A stretch of 64,000 nucleotides of DNA from Pyrus communis (Eukaryota; Streptophyta; Magnoliopsida; Rosales; Rosaceae): the NCBI RefSeq assembly GCF_963583255.1, contig NC_084803.1:19920428-19984427 (forward strand). Direction: 5' to 3'. The notes beneath the pieces were generated by a model. The model saw only the letters and a list, made by a program, of their open reading frames with translations, did no database searches and had not been told where the DNA came from. This document shows, piece by piece, positions 1 through 12,025 of this stretch (the first letter of the stretch is position 1; each line of letters begins with the position of its first letter). A program made the position numbers and the translations under genes.

Positions 1-83
1 AGTGAAGAGGCAATGGGATGAACAATGGAATCCAATTCAGATAAAGCACACTTTGAATGAATTGTAGAACAGTGATTTAGAGT

Positions 84-260
84 TTTTGTTTTCTAAATGG
101 GTCTAAAGATAAATTTACATATTAAATTGGGTTTGTGAGGGTAGTTTAGGTATTAAATTTGGGTTTAAAAATATATTGATAATTTAGTTAATAATAATAT
201 GGGTGCAGAGAATAAGTTAGGTGTAGAAAGAGGTTACATGGGTTCAAATAAAATTTCCCA
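84..260. repeat. dispersed repeat, first copy
   Basis: This AT-rich stretch is visibly related to 14517-14693: both contain 'gtctaaagataaatttacat' followed by the same order of short blocks ending in a 'taggttcaa'-like stretch. Neither copy codes for anything I recognise. The family is unknown. The shared length of about 180 bp is judged by eye. Confidence 0.5.
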
Positions 261-360
261 ATTGAATTTCGGAAGAAGGGGACCATCAACAATCAATTTT
301 TTCTTCCCAAACTGCCCTAGTACTTCTTTTGATATCCCAAAACACCTTGCAACTTCGTTC

Positions 361-481
361 CCAATGCTGCACCTCACCGTTTCACTCTACCATTTGGAAC
401 GGGATGAAGAAGTTGAACAACATGCCCTGGAGGCATTGTGCATTCGTGAAAAAGCATTTGGAAATGACTCCGTTCCCGTTG
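361..481 (+). pseudogene. TPR (kinesin-light-chain-like) gene fragment
   Basis: The plus-strand reading frame contains LYHLERDEEVEQHALEAL followed by CIREKAFGNDSVPVG. This resembles one helix pair of plant kinesin-light-chain-like tetratricopeptide proteins, where 'ALxIREKAFGxDSLPVG' ends an exon. A candidate splice donor (g|gtatgt) follows directly at 482, as expected for a real exon end. No neighbouring exons, start or further TPR repeats are visible downstream, and the frame before residue 55 of the 199-588 ORF is not protein-like. It is either the last exon piece of a gene lying to the left or, more likely, a relic. The family call rests on motif recognition only. Confidence 0.4.
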
Positions 482-599
482 GTATGTTATCATTTTCTTT
501 AAGCTCAAATAAATTACAGGGCAACTCACTCACTGCCTCAATTGGGCAACTCAAAATTGGGGGAAAACAAATCAAGGCTGGGATATAAAGGGGGGAGCA

Positions 600-1248
600 T
601 GAAAGGTTGTTCGCAAAGGTGGGGTGGATCGGTAGCAGAGAAAGAAGGGGGAATTTTAGAATGGGGTGGGCAAGCAGTAGGTAGGCAGCAGAGAAAGACA
701 GGATAAATTTTAGAAAGGGGTGGGTTGGGAGAAAGATGGGGCAGAGAGGGAAAGAGAGATAGAGAGAGGGTCACACAAAAAAAAGGAAAAATGAAAGAAT
801 AAAAAAGTTTTGTAAATGGCCTTTTACCATACTGGTGAAAAGGTGTTGAGTCCTTGTATGATGGCGTGGATTCAAACCCCATCGGTGATTAATCTAACAT
901 CTAATATAACAAAATCTATCGTTTGGCTAGAAAAAGAATAAAATAGTTTTACTAAAAAATAAAAAGGAAATTTGTTCTTTCTGCTAAAAAAAAAAAATTG
1001 AAAGAATAAAAATAATTAGCATATAAAATAGATTAGTTCAACTATGGGTATTTTAGTAATCATATCAGTTTTCATTCCGATTTATGTGAATTAGTAAACA
1101 GTTAATATAGATCAATGTCATTCCTACTTCGATTCCAGATAGTTTTAGCAAAACAACTTCAACATAAATCTAATTCTGCTTTTACCTCATTCTGATTCTT
1201 CCTCAATTAAATTCCTCCTTAATTCAATTCCTCTCAATCTGATTACAG
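600..1248. other. non-coding spacer, no feature seen
   Basis: AG-rich sequence (600-780) followed by AT-rich sequence. No coding frame, RNA gene or terminal repeats were recognised before the solo LTR. Confidence 0.4.
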
Positions 1249-1253
1249 ATTAG

Positions 1254-4200
1254 TGATGCGAGTTTTATACGCACACAAATTAAACCCTCTTTTCGTCAAA
1301 TTGTAGTATATGTATAAGTAGGGATCGTTCTGGACCGGGGATTAGGAGAGATTGTTAATCTCTTGGAAATTGACTTAAAAACGTAAAAATAATATAAAAC
1401 ACTAAACTAGACTCAAAGAATACAAAACTAAACTTTAAAACACTAAGACAAACCAAATACTCAAAATGTTTTAAAACATAAAATAAATTGATTTCTAACT
1501 AAATTGGACAATAAAGTAAAGGGGGATTTAGGTTTTGAACGAAATTAAACTAAATGCACAGATTCTAATTAAAACAGAATGTAAAAACGAAATGGATGAA
1601 ATAAAATGATGAGAAACTAGTTAGAGGGTTCCTTATCCACACATGAACATATACATATAATTTGATTCCCAGTTATGACTTCAACAAACGATGAATGACA
1701 ATGCTCCAAGTTAATTAGGTCCGCTTAAACTAACTTTCAGATTTCCCTAGATTCATTGGATTGAATGGGATACGCATTACAACCAAATTATTCTTAATCA
1801 AAGTCCCTAACCATGGAATACGCATGATAGAGACATTCAACAAAGATCATTAAGTTCAACGGAAATCATAAACATCGACTAGGCATTCATAACTATGGAA
1901 TACGATTGTTAATCCCGCCTAGGGTTTACTAAACACAATCGTGACTAGCGATCTTTACTACTCATGAATATAAGTTCATAACGATTAGGTGAAATTCCCT
2001 TATATCCTAGCATCAAGTTTAGGCATGCAAATTAAGTGTCGACCCTCAACCCACATACATAAACAAGTTCTTAATCAAAACAGAAAAGTAAACCACATCT
2101 AAAGTTCATGAATTCATAACTGGAGTAAATCAAATCATAACCAACATATGTTCATGGCTTCAAATTCGCCTCTAACTAAAAAGAAATTAATGAAAACAAA
2201 AACAAAAGAAGAAAGAACTCATGGATGATGGAATAGAATGGATGAATGCTAGCTAAAGGGTTCATCTCCACATATGTTATAATTGCATAATAAAACGATT
2301 TCCAATTGCATTTCAATAAACCATGAAACTCAACGCCCCGGGTCAATTAGGTCCGCTTAAATTAACCGTCAAGTTTTCCTTAAGTTAATGAATTGGATGG
2401 GTTAGCGCAACGCAATTCACAACATTCTCCAAAAGTCCTTTACGTGAAAAGCACAATAAAGATACAATCAAAGATCATTAAGCATCATGAAAACTATAAG
2501 TGTTGACGAGGCATTCGTTACTATGATGAGCATGAAACTCGTGCCAAGAATTCATTTAACGCGATTGTTTATAAGCAACCTCCACTACTTGTGAATATAA
2601 GTTCATAACGATTAGGTGAAACTCACTTATATTCTAGCGTCATATTCATGCATGAAAATTAAGCGCGCATTCTTAATAAACATACATAAATAAGTTATCA
2701 ATCAAACGGTTAAACGAATTGAATCCACAATTTATGAAACGCAATTGGAATTAATCAAATCAAAATACAAGCATAAACATATATTTAGAATCCCCCCCTA
2801 GCCAAGGGGGGGTTTAGTTCCTCATACAAAACAAAGAGAATTAAAATTAAACATTGAAATCAAAGAAACACCTAAACATTCCAACAACTCAAACTTGAAT
2901 TGTATTAACGTTTAGGCCCTCTTCTCTTCCTCTTTATTGTAGCATAAGGTCTAAGGGATGTTGTTGGTGTGTTGAATGGATTGGGGAATGATTGAAATGG
3001 AAGAGGAATGGTGTTTGGATTATAAGGGAGAGATGGGAAGCCACGGCAAAGGAAGTTTGGTGGTGTGTTTGTGGTGTGTTGTGTATGAAATGAGATGATG
3101 TTTGAATGAATGAATGCAAGGGTATTTATAGGAGTAGTGGAGGGATATATGGTTGTTTGTTTAAGGTGTTTGTGTGGAGGAATGATGGAAAAACAGCTAG
3201 GACAACATGTGAAAGCTGGAAATGGAATGTAGGCCACGGCATGGATGTGTTTTGGGTGCATGTGTGTGTTGAATGGTGTCCTTTAATTATGCACGGGTTA
3301 GGGCTGTTTAAGGGGAGAGAAATGGGAGTGAATGTGGCTTAATGATGAAGGGGGAAAGCTTGGAAAGCTGCAATCATGAAGGGGAAAGCTGGAAAGCATG
3401 TGGCAAGGTGTGTAGGTGCTGGAATTAGGGGGAATGCACGGGTTAGGCTTGGTTTTCTGGTGGAAATGAATGTGAAAACCACGGTTTGGATTAGTGTGAT
3501 GGTGTGTGAATGATGAAGAGTTGCATGTGGCTGATTTGGTTGAATGATGATGATGCATGTGATTGGTGGTAATGGGAATGAAGGCCACGGCAAAGGAGTG
3601 AGATTGATGATGAATTATGAAAAGTGAATCCATGTAGGGTTGATATGCATGTGAATTAGGTTGGAAAAAGGTGGAAATGGAATGTTATGCAATGATAATG
3701 TCTTGTGGCTGAATTGATGAAGAATAAAGGGTGCATGAGTGAATGATTGAATGTGCATGTGGGTGAATGTGAAGGGAATGCATGTGTTGAATGGGACTGT
3801 GGAAATGCACGGTATTGAGTTGTTTGTTTGTGTGAAGTGTGTGTGAATGCATGTGAAGATGCTAATAAATAATGCATGTAGGGTTAGGAAATAAAATCAT
3901 AACTTAAAGGGGGATGATTAAAGGGTGTTGAAAGGTTTTGCATGGCTTTGAAGTGATTATGGATTGGGCTAGAGGTTTTGCATGGCTTTGATGGATTGTT
4001 TGATTGGGCTAGGGTTTAAGTACATGAAATGGACCCAAATTGCTCCCCCTTGCATGGCAAGGAATGGTGTTTGTGTTAAGCCCAAGGCAAGGTGAATGTA
4101 ATTGGGTTAGGGCCATTGTTTTGTGTCCTCAAGTGCTTACAAGGCCTTCAATTTCATCCAACACTTGGGCTCCAAGCATAAGCTATCCATCCTTAGCCCA

Positions 4201-4358
4201 ATAGTGCTTCAAAACACTCCACAATGCATCATTTCGTCAAACACGTCTTATTATCCTGAAAACACACAAAAGAAGCATAAAGGACTAAACTAACTAAAGA
4301 AACATAACGTAAATGCACGAGAACAAGCCATTTAAGTCGCATGAATATGCTCCTATCA
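1254..4358 (-). mobile_element. solo LTR of a non-autonomous LTR retrotransposon family
   Basis: The segment starts TGATGCGAG, ends CTCCTATCA and is flanked by the 5-bp direct repeat ATTAG (1249-1253 and 4359-4363), the signature of a solo LTR. Its body matches the LTRs at 54620-56550 and 58892-60822, for example 'gggatcgttctggaccgggg' near 1321, 'aattaggtccgcttaa' and the terminal 'gctcctatca'. Sense is taken as minus from the polypurine tract in the complete relative. This copy is longer (3105 bp against 1931 bp) because one block is duplicated internally and its 3060-4100 part has different G-rich content. No protein is encoded; the short frames here are shadows of low-complexity DNA. Confidence 0.85.
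1600..2820. repeat. internal duplication inside the solo LTR
   Basis: Two diverged copies of a block of about 620 bp lie in tandem. 'aattaggtccgcttaa' occurs near 1715 and 2345, and 'ataagttcataacgattagg' near 1970 and 2598. The second copy is closer to the LTRs at 54.6 and 58.9 kb, which have this block once. Confidence 0.7.
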
Positions 4359-4639
4359 ATTAGTAAGCAAGCCACCAGTTTATACTTGTAGGTGCCCAAA
4401 TGTCAATTCAACTTTCTGAATTGCCAAATAACAGAGAGAGAGAGTAGGAACGACATACCCTTATGTGTCCAATTTACATGTAATTTCTTGCAAACAATCA
4501 AATTTGGGCCACTTCAACATGTGGGCCCATTTCAACGTAATTTCCTGGTGAAAATGCCCCGTTTCAGGCGTACCCAATTTTATTGACCTCATCTAAAAAG
4601 AGGGATGTCAATCAAAATTCTCTCTAAATTTATAAAGTA

Positions 4640-5616
4640 ATGTTATATTTACCACATATTTGTATCAACATTTGTATCATCTTTCTAATAGAGGTAGGGC
4701 TCACCAAAACATGTGAGTCTCATCTCTATTAGAACATCTCCACCAGTTGGTGGAAGACAAGGGTAAGAGCATATAAGTTGCCCTTATTAATCACTCTGAA
4801 TAATACTTGCCTTTCTGCACCCCCACCACTTTGAAAAGAGCAAGGGCAAGTAAATAATTTTTTTTAATTTTTTTACACTTTGAAAATAAAACAATTGTTT
4901 AATTCTACTAAATTATTTCAAATATAAGGTAAAAGCATAGCATCACAACAAACATAATTAATTTAAAATTTGGTAAAAACTCCCATAATCATATAATCAA
5001 CTACGACATTGAACAACAATATAAAAAACCATTCTAATTTTTAATAATTTTTTCTGATTTTTTCTTATAATTTTTCCCTATTTTTTACTGATTTTTTTAT
5101 TATTTTTTAATGTTAGATTAATCCTGGTCGTTGATTTGAAATCGGACGCACTAGATTACGCCATGTGGCTTAATGGTAATATTGTAATTTTTTTACTATT
5201 AGAAATCCGACGGTCAATATCCTCTGACTGTTGGAAATCCAACGACCTACAATTTGCCATGTCAACTATTCGTTGGAGGGTTTTGTGATATCTGCTGTAC
5301 CAGAGCCCACCTCTGGAATCTTTGTTGGGCCACTCTCCTTCTAGGCGCGTGTGACATAAAAAGAATTTAAATATGCTTCTGGTGTCACCATGAAGTAATG
5401 CTGATGTTAGCTTGCCCGAAGGTAGCAGGCCGGGCTTGAGAGAGCTGGGCATCTGGGCTAGTAGTGATTGGCCTACCACCTGCCCTTGATTTTATGGACT
5501 TCTGGAGAAGGGTTTTCTTGGGTTGAAGGACAACATTGTTGCGTTTGCCTTTACCTTCCACCAACTAGTGGAGACACTCTTAGAAAGATGGTACAAATAT
5601 GTGGTAAGAGTAGCAT
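4640..5616. mobile_element. MITE interrupted by a second MITE
   Basis: The left arm (4640-4690, containing 'taccacatatttgta' and 'catctttct') is inverted at the right end (5583-5616, 'agaaagatggtacaaatatg'). Removing the inner insertion leaves a foldback element of about 130 bp whose middle (4689-4731) can itself form a hairpin ('taatagag...ctctatta'). No coding capacity. Confidence 0.65.
4732..5579. mobile_element. PIF/Harbinger-like non-autonomous element, nested
   Basis: Terminal inverted repeats of about 30 bp (left 'tctccaccagttggtggaag', right 'cttccaccaactagtggaga') are flanked by the trinucleotide TTA on both sides (4729-4731 and 5580-5582), the target size typical of PIF/Harbinger elements. 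The interior is AT-rich and non-coding. It sits inside the smaller MITE at 4640-5616. Confidence 0.7.
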
Positions 5617-6447
5617 TTTTTAAATTTATAAACAAACAGACAATATTTGGGTTGACTTTTTAGCCAAAATGGTCCTTGAAGTTGGCGACCCCAACCTACT
5701 TCGTCTCTTTTCTTGCGACTTATCCTTAATCCTTTCTTTTATAATGACATACCCCTCACTCTAGTCTCTTTTCCAACAACCCATCTCCATTCTATATTTT
5801 TCCCAACGGCCCACTTCACTTGGTAAAACTGGGGTTTGGAAATCTGCGAGATTACAACTCGTGGAAGATCACAAGATTAAAAGTTTAAAGTTGTTTATTT
5901 AGAATTCCAGACTTTGATAGGAGAAAGAAAAGGAGATGTGTGGGGGGAGGTGGTGGAAGGGGTGGGCTACCGGCCAACAATAACGACGATGGAGAAGACA
6001 ATCCAATGAAGGTTGGTGAAGGAGAAGAAGGACATTTGGATACTAGAATAGTGAATGTTCGGAAACTAATTTTAGTTAAATGTTTGTAAGTTTAAAATGG
6101 ACATGTTTAAAATGTACAGGAAACTATTTTCAACATAAAAAATTAGTCAATTCATTATAAGGAAGCAAACACAAATTTTCGAGAGGCCAATCATCATTCA
6201 TTCACTAAAATCAACACAACTTTTTTACGGCTCAATCACTTATTTAATACCCTTAATCTGGAGCTAGTGCAACTTTTCAAAAAAATCCAACTAAAGAAAG
6301 CAAATTCGGTATTTTAATTTATCACAAAAAGTACTTTAACAAAACCACATGCTATGGTTAATTGAATTTATTGTAAGAGTAAATATATGAGCTTATACAA
6401 TGCTCGATTATTGTACATACTGGGGTTAACACAATATTATCCCTAGC
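5617..6447. other. spacer downstream of the first P450 gene
   Basis: No coding frame or clear repeat was recognised. The part nearest 6448 will hold the 3' UTR of the minus-strand P450 gene; the poly(A) site cannot be fixed from sequence. Confidence 0.4.
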
Positions 6448-8401
6448 TTAAGATAAAACCTTGCTCACAATAGGTCGTGCTTTACACATAGCCTCCAATG
6501 GAATGGCTTTTGGTGCTGTGGTTCCTTTGCCCTCAGTCATGTCAACCATTTCCTCGCCCACTCTATTCCAGTCGAAGCATTGAATCAATGACCCCAAGGT
6601 CAATCCCACCACACGCTGCGCTAGGCCTGCTCCAGGGCAAGCCCTTCTTCCCATTCCAAATGGTATGAGTTTATGTGAAAAATCTTCACCACTATCGAAC
6701 CTCTCAGGCTTAAAGCTTTCAGGTTCATCCCACAATTCAGGATCTCTGTGTACCGCCCATGCATTGACCAATACCATTGTGTCACGTGGCACGTCAAAGC
6801 CTCCGATAATGCAATCATCAGATGACAAATGTGGTACTAACATTGGAGCCGCCGGGCATAATCGGAGTGTCTCGGAGATGATGCTTTGTAGGTAGGGTAG
6901 TTTGGAGATGTCTGGTTCATCCACCAAGTTTTCTCTACCAACTATAGCATCTAGTTCAGAATTGGCCTTTTGTAGCACGCGTGGATGGTTAAGTAGATTG
7001 GACATGGCCCATTCTAGTGTCACAGCTGATGTGTCAGTACCCGCCAATAACATGACCTGATGAAAAAATTGATTAATATTTGGTTAATTAATAGTTAAAA
7101 ATAAAGGTGGCGCTATTTACATCAAATTTATTCACCAAATCATGTCGAACATTCTTCACCACAAATTTTTTTATTACAATTATTAATCAAATTTCAACTT
7201 GAATTAAATTACAAAGCCGATTAGTTTTGTTCTAGCTTTAATTTCAACTTGAATGAAGTACAAAGTTGATTGGTTCCACGTATTTATTACACAAATTTCG
7301 TGTAAAAATTTAGTGTGCCTAGAATTATTCTTAAAATACAAATACAAGGTAACGAAATATATCATAATATGTACCTAGCATTATATATTTCTTTGGGATT
7401 AATCAAACAAACAAATTAAACCTTATCTTTCTATTGACTCCTTTATAAATCAAAGCTTTATGGTAATTAAAAAAATGCATGAGATGAAGAAAATAGTGTT
7501 GTGTACTAACCATAATGAGACCCTTGATGATTTGGTCAGTGTAGTATTCAGGCTGTGACTCCTGCAGGGAAAGCAAATGGTCGATCATACTACTGCCATT
7601 TCTTCCTTTACTCCTGTGCTCATCAATCAGACCCTGCAAGAACATATCCACCCTCTTAGTCAACGCCTTCACCTTCTTCTCGTACCCATTAACCCCAAAC
7701 CAATTCAAAATCGGCAAAAAATCAGCTGGGTTCGCAGCCCCACCATAAGCAAACGCATCCCTCATAATCTCTCTAAACTGCCTCGCCTCCTCTTTGTCCA
7801 CCGACACGTCATCACCGTAGTACCTCTTCCCAGCCACCATTCTCATTATGATGTTAAACGTCAGCTCATTGAGCATTGACTTGAGCTCGACCTTTGCAAA
7901 ACCATCGCGTGCGTTTTGTGAGAGTTTAACAAGTAAATGTCTCACCTCGTCCTTTCGGATGTCTGAGAACGTGTTGAGTCGAGCGGAGGAAAAGATCTCG
8001 ACGGCGCCAATGCGGCGTAGGTTGCGCCAGTGGTCGCCGTACGGGGACGACACCATGTTGGTGTAGTTGTAGGCCAAGTGCTTTCCCATGATCAGTCGAG
8101 GACGGTTTGCTAAGACAACGTCGTTTGTTGTAAAACATTCTTGGACAACGGATGAGGATGAGACTATGACCACGCGGCGTGAGCCGAACCAGAGAGAGAA
8201 GACGGGGCCGTATTTTTGGGAGAGGCGACGGAAGATTCGGTGGACTGGGGGTTTTAGGAGATGGAGGTGGCCGATGATTGGAAGAGAAGGTGGGCTTGGT
8301 GGGAGGTTTTGGTGATTGTGACGTTTGATTTGGAGGAAAAACTTGAAAGTGAAGAGAATGAAGATGAGAGGGAGGGATGTATAGAACAAGATGTCTTCCA
8401 T
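6448..8401 (-). CDS. cytochrome P450, CYP81-type (gene A)
   Basis: Two coding exons on the minus strand (8401-7511 and 7056-6448) join in phase 0 over a 454-bp GT-AG intron, giving 499 aa, the usual size for plant A-type P450s. Visible in order: N-terminal membrane anchor (about 5-22), proline hinge [25 protein letters not shown] (helix C), I-helix oxygen-binding AGTDTS (302-307), ExxR at E359-R362, PERF at 414-417, and the haem loop [10 protein letters not shown] with the axial Cys at 437. CYP81 enzymes are ER-bound NADPH-dependent monooxygenases acting on isoflavones, flavones, lignans and glucosinolate precursors; the substrate here is unknown. The ATG at 8401 was chosen over the in-frame one at 8563 because only the shorter protein has a P450-like N-terminus. 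First member of a minus-strand tandem cluster; all key motifs are intact. Confidence 0.93.
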
Positions 8402-8490
8402 GGTTTTGCGCGCTTTGCTTTGCTTAATAAATGGTTGAAATTTTGTTGAGTTTTTATTTGGATGTGGTTTTATATAATACAAAGCTGCGG

Positions 8491-8498
8491 TATTTATA
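8491..8498 (-). promoter_or_regulatory. TATA box of P450 gene A
   Basis: TATAAATA on the minus strand lies about 90 bp upstream of the ATG, which would give a 5' UTR of about 60 nt. A second TATATAAAA at about 8468-8476 is an alternative. Gene B carries the same TATAAATA. Confidence 0.5.
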
Positions 8499-8499
8499 T

Positions 8500-9437
8500 G
8501 TACAGGGAGGGACGTAGTGCCCAAGTCGTATGAAGGACAATGACAAAATGATTTCTTCATCACTCGGGAGGTCTAGAACACTAAAACTTTTATCTTTTCA
8601 TATTTGGAAAAGATGGCGTATGCGCTAACATGATGATTCTGACTTTTAAAAGATTCTCAATTTGTGGTATTGAAATGTCCACTCCAACTAATTTCAATTC
8701 AGTTATATTTTTTAAATTGTTTTGGCCTCTGTCATTGATTCTTATTTTTGGTTGAAAGAGACTTGGGTAGACAAAAAAAAACTGCAGTGTCTTTGTTTGT
8801 TTTTTTTTTTTTTTTAACTCCAACGGTACAACATAAATTTTATTAATAATAAAAAAAATGACATCTAATTAGGAGGATATAAACATTTCTTTTCGTAAAA
8901 CAGAAACAATAAAAAAGAATACATGAAAAAAAAAAAAAAAAGCATAAACCTTATACTTCTAGAAACAAAAATAAGATAGTCAATTCTATCTTAAAGGGAT
9001 TTACTTATACACTCAAGAGTTTTTAATTTGAATTTTCTTTCTGTATAATCGCTTTGTCTATACAAAAGATCTTTGTAAATTGAAACGGAAATGAATTGTT
9101 TTTTCATTCAATGAAAGTTCTAATCATGTTTTATTTATAAAAATCAATTCAAGGAAGTCTCCAAAGAAAGTAATCAATAGATAAACTTTGTTTCTCTTTC
9201 CGGGAAATCGTCATTGAAAGGAAAGTGTATGAACAGGATAACCCGAAAAAAATAGTGCATGAACATTGAACAGTTCACCCAAAAAAATAGGAAGCCAATT
9301 CAATCGTGGAAGTCTGCAAAGAATTGTATTTTTGTTCTTACCATGTTTAATTCCACCACGTGTACACTTACTGGCGTTGCCCTGCGTAAGAGAGTGCGTG
9401 TAAATGCATGCGATCCGCGGCTACATGGTCCACACAA
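8500..9437. other. AT-rich spacer, no gene seen
   Basis: Upstream region of gene A with poly-A/T runs (8800-8815, 8925-8941). Frames here are low complexity; no terminal repeats were recognised. Confidence 0.4.
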
Positions 9438-9440
9438 TTA

Positions 9441-10335
9441 GGATGCGTTTGTTATACCAGATTATTTCAGATTGGACCAACTTCTATAACTAAACTAGAC
9501 TGTCTTGGCTTGAATTAAACTAGATAAGAGTAGTGAAGTGTTTGATGTACTACCAGACTAAATCACGGACTAAAATATTTTTAGAGTTCAAATACTTTTT
9601 TTTGTCATTGTTTAACTCATTTTACTGTTATTAATACACCTTTTTTTATCTTTAAAAAAATTAAAAAAAATACAACTATTTTTATTTGACTCTCTCTCCC
9701 TTGTCTCTCTATTTTCTCCGTTCATTTGCTTTGGTTCTTCACGTCCAGATTTGCTCCCAGTAAAACTCAAACCAAAATAAATAAAACTCATATTTTCCCT
9801 TCTTTTCATTTGCTTTCGCTTGAATTCAAACCCATATTTATCTTCTTTTAATTTACTTTTCTCTTCAAATCAAACCCAGAAAAATCCCCAATTTTTTTTT
9901 TTTTTTCAATTTACAGAGGCTTCGTCAAATCGTCGAATTTGCAAATTCATTTCAATCAACCTCTGCAAATCGACGTCAATCGATCGTGCAGAAGAAAAAG
10001 ACAAACTTGCAGGCGCATTTCCTGGCGGAGCTCTTGGCAACGTTGAGTTGGATGCGACGGTTGGTGCAGGATTTGGAAGAAGAAGCAAGTTGAGGAAGAC
10101 AAAGACAAAGTGAGCTAAGGAAGACAAAGACCAAGCAGACAAAGCAAAGTGATGGTCTTAGTAATCCCATCATTTTTGGGCGATCTCGCTAAGACCAGTT
10201 AGTGAAGAGTTTAGTCGGCAAGAGTCCAACGTAGTCCCATTAAACACAATCATGGCTCGCACCAAACATGGGATTAATATTCTTAGTAAGCTAGTCCAAT
10301 CCAATGAGAATTAGTGAGTGCAAACAAACACGTCC
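9441..10335. mobile_element. PIF/Harbinger-like non-autonomous element (895 bp)
   Basis: The ends GGATGCGTTTGTT and AACAAACACGTCC are inverted repeats with two mismatches, and TTA lies on both sides (9438-9440 and 10336-10338). Subterminal 'agactaaat' and 'tagtc' motifs are typical of this superfamily. The interior (9900-10170) contains a GC-richer, gene-like stretch, but no transposase or other protein is recognisable. Confidence 0.7.
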
Positions 10336-10385
10336 TTAGGGTTTGCATTTTTCATTGGCATGCATCCGTTCGATCGACAATGTCT

Positions 10386-10829
10386 TATGCCATCTCCAAT
10401 CGAAAAGGTTAGATATAGCTAGCTCTGTCTAAAATTATAGTCTTGTTAAAAATTTATTTTTTTAATAAACAATGTCATATCATACCTATAAACTATTTCC
10501 AACTGAATGAGGCTAAACATAGCCCCCTCAATAATTTATTAATTTTAAGTTTATACTTTAAATTTACTGTTTAATTTAATAAAACTACATTTAGATGTTT
10601 TCAAATATAGTCGTTAAATTTGAACCAATTATTGCAACTGAGCAATTGAGCACCAAAAAAGGGGTAGGAGGGGGCTACATTTGGCTACCCTGATGGCATT
10701 TTGACCAAATAATGGTCTGGTAGGCTCCACATAATTATAACCCAGTTATCTGTTGGAGATAAATTTTTGAGCAAATCAGACCATTTTTAAACTTTTAGAC
10801 TTTTAACCTTCTCCATTAGAGATGGTCTT
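10386..10829. mobile_element. MITE
   Basis: The left end 'atgccatctccaatcgaaaa' and right end 'ttctccattagagatggtct' are imperfect inverted repeats enclosing about 440 bp of AT-rich, non-coding DNA. The 'catctccaat...' end motif recurs in several other small elements of this window. Target duplication not clear. Confidence 0.55.
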
Positions 10830-10838
10830 GAGCCAAAT

Positions 10839-11304
10839 TAAACAGAGGAGAGAACACCATGTTTTTCTTCCATACGAAGTGATGATTCTTGTGGATCCCG
10901 CATGTATATCTTGACTGAATGATTATTAAATATATCTGCTAAAATTAAAAGTATTTTGTATTCACATTAAAGGTGTGGAAAGTAAACTAATAACTCACTG
11001 CAAAAAAATACCCCACTAAAAGTATTTTGTATTCAATTAGGAAACTTAATCAGTTTTTTCCTACATGGATTCTGATAGGAGAATCACTTAGATTGTTTGT
11101 ATATATAGTGGTCTCTACTCTCACAAAGAAATGCGTTAAATTATTGACCCATGAGGAGAAGGACTACTACTGTGGTCGACTATGGTTCATCTGCTTCGCT
11201 CTCTACTGGTATGTCATTATTCTTATTTGAATTACGTGACTAAGAGCTGTTATAGAGTCTTCATAGGTTCTCTTAGTGCTCTCATAACGTCCGTATAGAG
11301 CTTA
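10839..11304. other. spacer, no feature seen
   Basis: AT-rich DNA with no coding frame of protein character and no recognised repeat ends. Confidence 0.35.
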
Positions 11305-11307
11305 TTA

Positions 11308-11484
11308 GCTCGTTTGGATGTGTTTTTAAAATGACTAAAAGCGCTATTAAGGAAAATATTTTTGGATTCCAAAAGCACTTCAAGTGCTTTTCCAAGATTT
11401 ACTTGCATTTTTACTAAGAATTAATTCTAAAAATATGTTTACCAAAAGCGTTTTCAATCATTTTAAAAACACATCCAAACGAGT
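11308..11484. mobile_element. short MITE with long perfect inverted ends
   Basis: The first 26 bases from 11309 (starting CTCGTTTGGATGTG) are the exact reverse complement of the last 26 ending at 11483. The middle has a smaller hairpin ('aaaagcacttcaagtgctttt'). About 175 bp in total, which suggests recent mobility. The target duplication could be TTA but is ambiguous by one or two bases. Confidence 0.8.
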
Positions 11485-12025
11485 TATATGTCGCGCTTTT
11501 ATAGAGCTTTTGTAGTTTGCCTTAGTGTTGTGATCATTTATTTGCTTGACTTTCATCTTTTGGGGGTTTAGCATATTCTTACATAACAGATTTTAACATT
11601 TGGTTGAAATACTCTAATTAATCCAATAGATGTTACGAGAGTATCTCTCCTTAAAAGGGGTAAAGATAAGCTGATATACCTACTCTTTTGGATAAAGTGA
11701 CGCTACCCTTTGATTTTTTATTTTCCTTTTGCCTATATTTTCCTTCTCATTCTTTAATATCGTGCAGTAATCAAAACTTTTTCGTTTACCATTTAAGTAA
11801 TCCTTTCAGGGATGGTTCTTCTTAAAGCACATCTAATTTGAAACTCATTTGTTTTGATTGATGTTTGGGAAAGATGTTCTGGCAATGAAAATTGTAGGAT
11901 GAACCGAAATGTTGAAAATGGAAAAGGGGAATAGGAATGGTATATCAATTAAGTAGACAAAGATCATTAACTATGTCTTGCAGCTTCCCTCTTTTGCTAA
12001 TACAATACTAAATTATTTATATAAT
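11485..12025. other. spacer downstream of P450 gene B
   Basis: No coding frame or repeat recognised. The right part presumably contains the gene B 3' UTR. Confidence 0.35.

Noticed and set aside
2905..3877. Overlapping His/Pro/Ser-rich frames on the minus strand
   Set aside because: They are shadows of the TG-rich part of a solo LTR. Several frames are open at once and none shows a domain.
8404..8563. Upstream in-frame ATG extending P450 gene A by 54 residues
   Set aside because: The extension covers the TATA box and lacks P450 character. The shorter start gives the standard membrane anchor and the same exon length as gene B.
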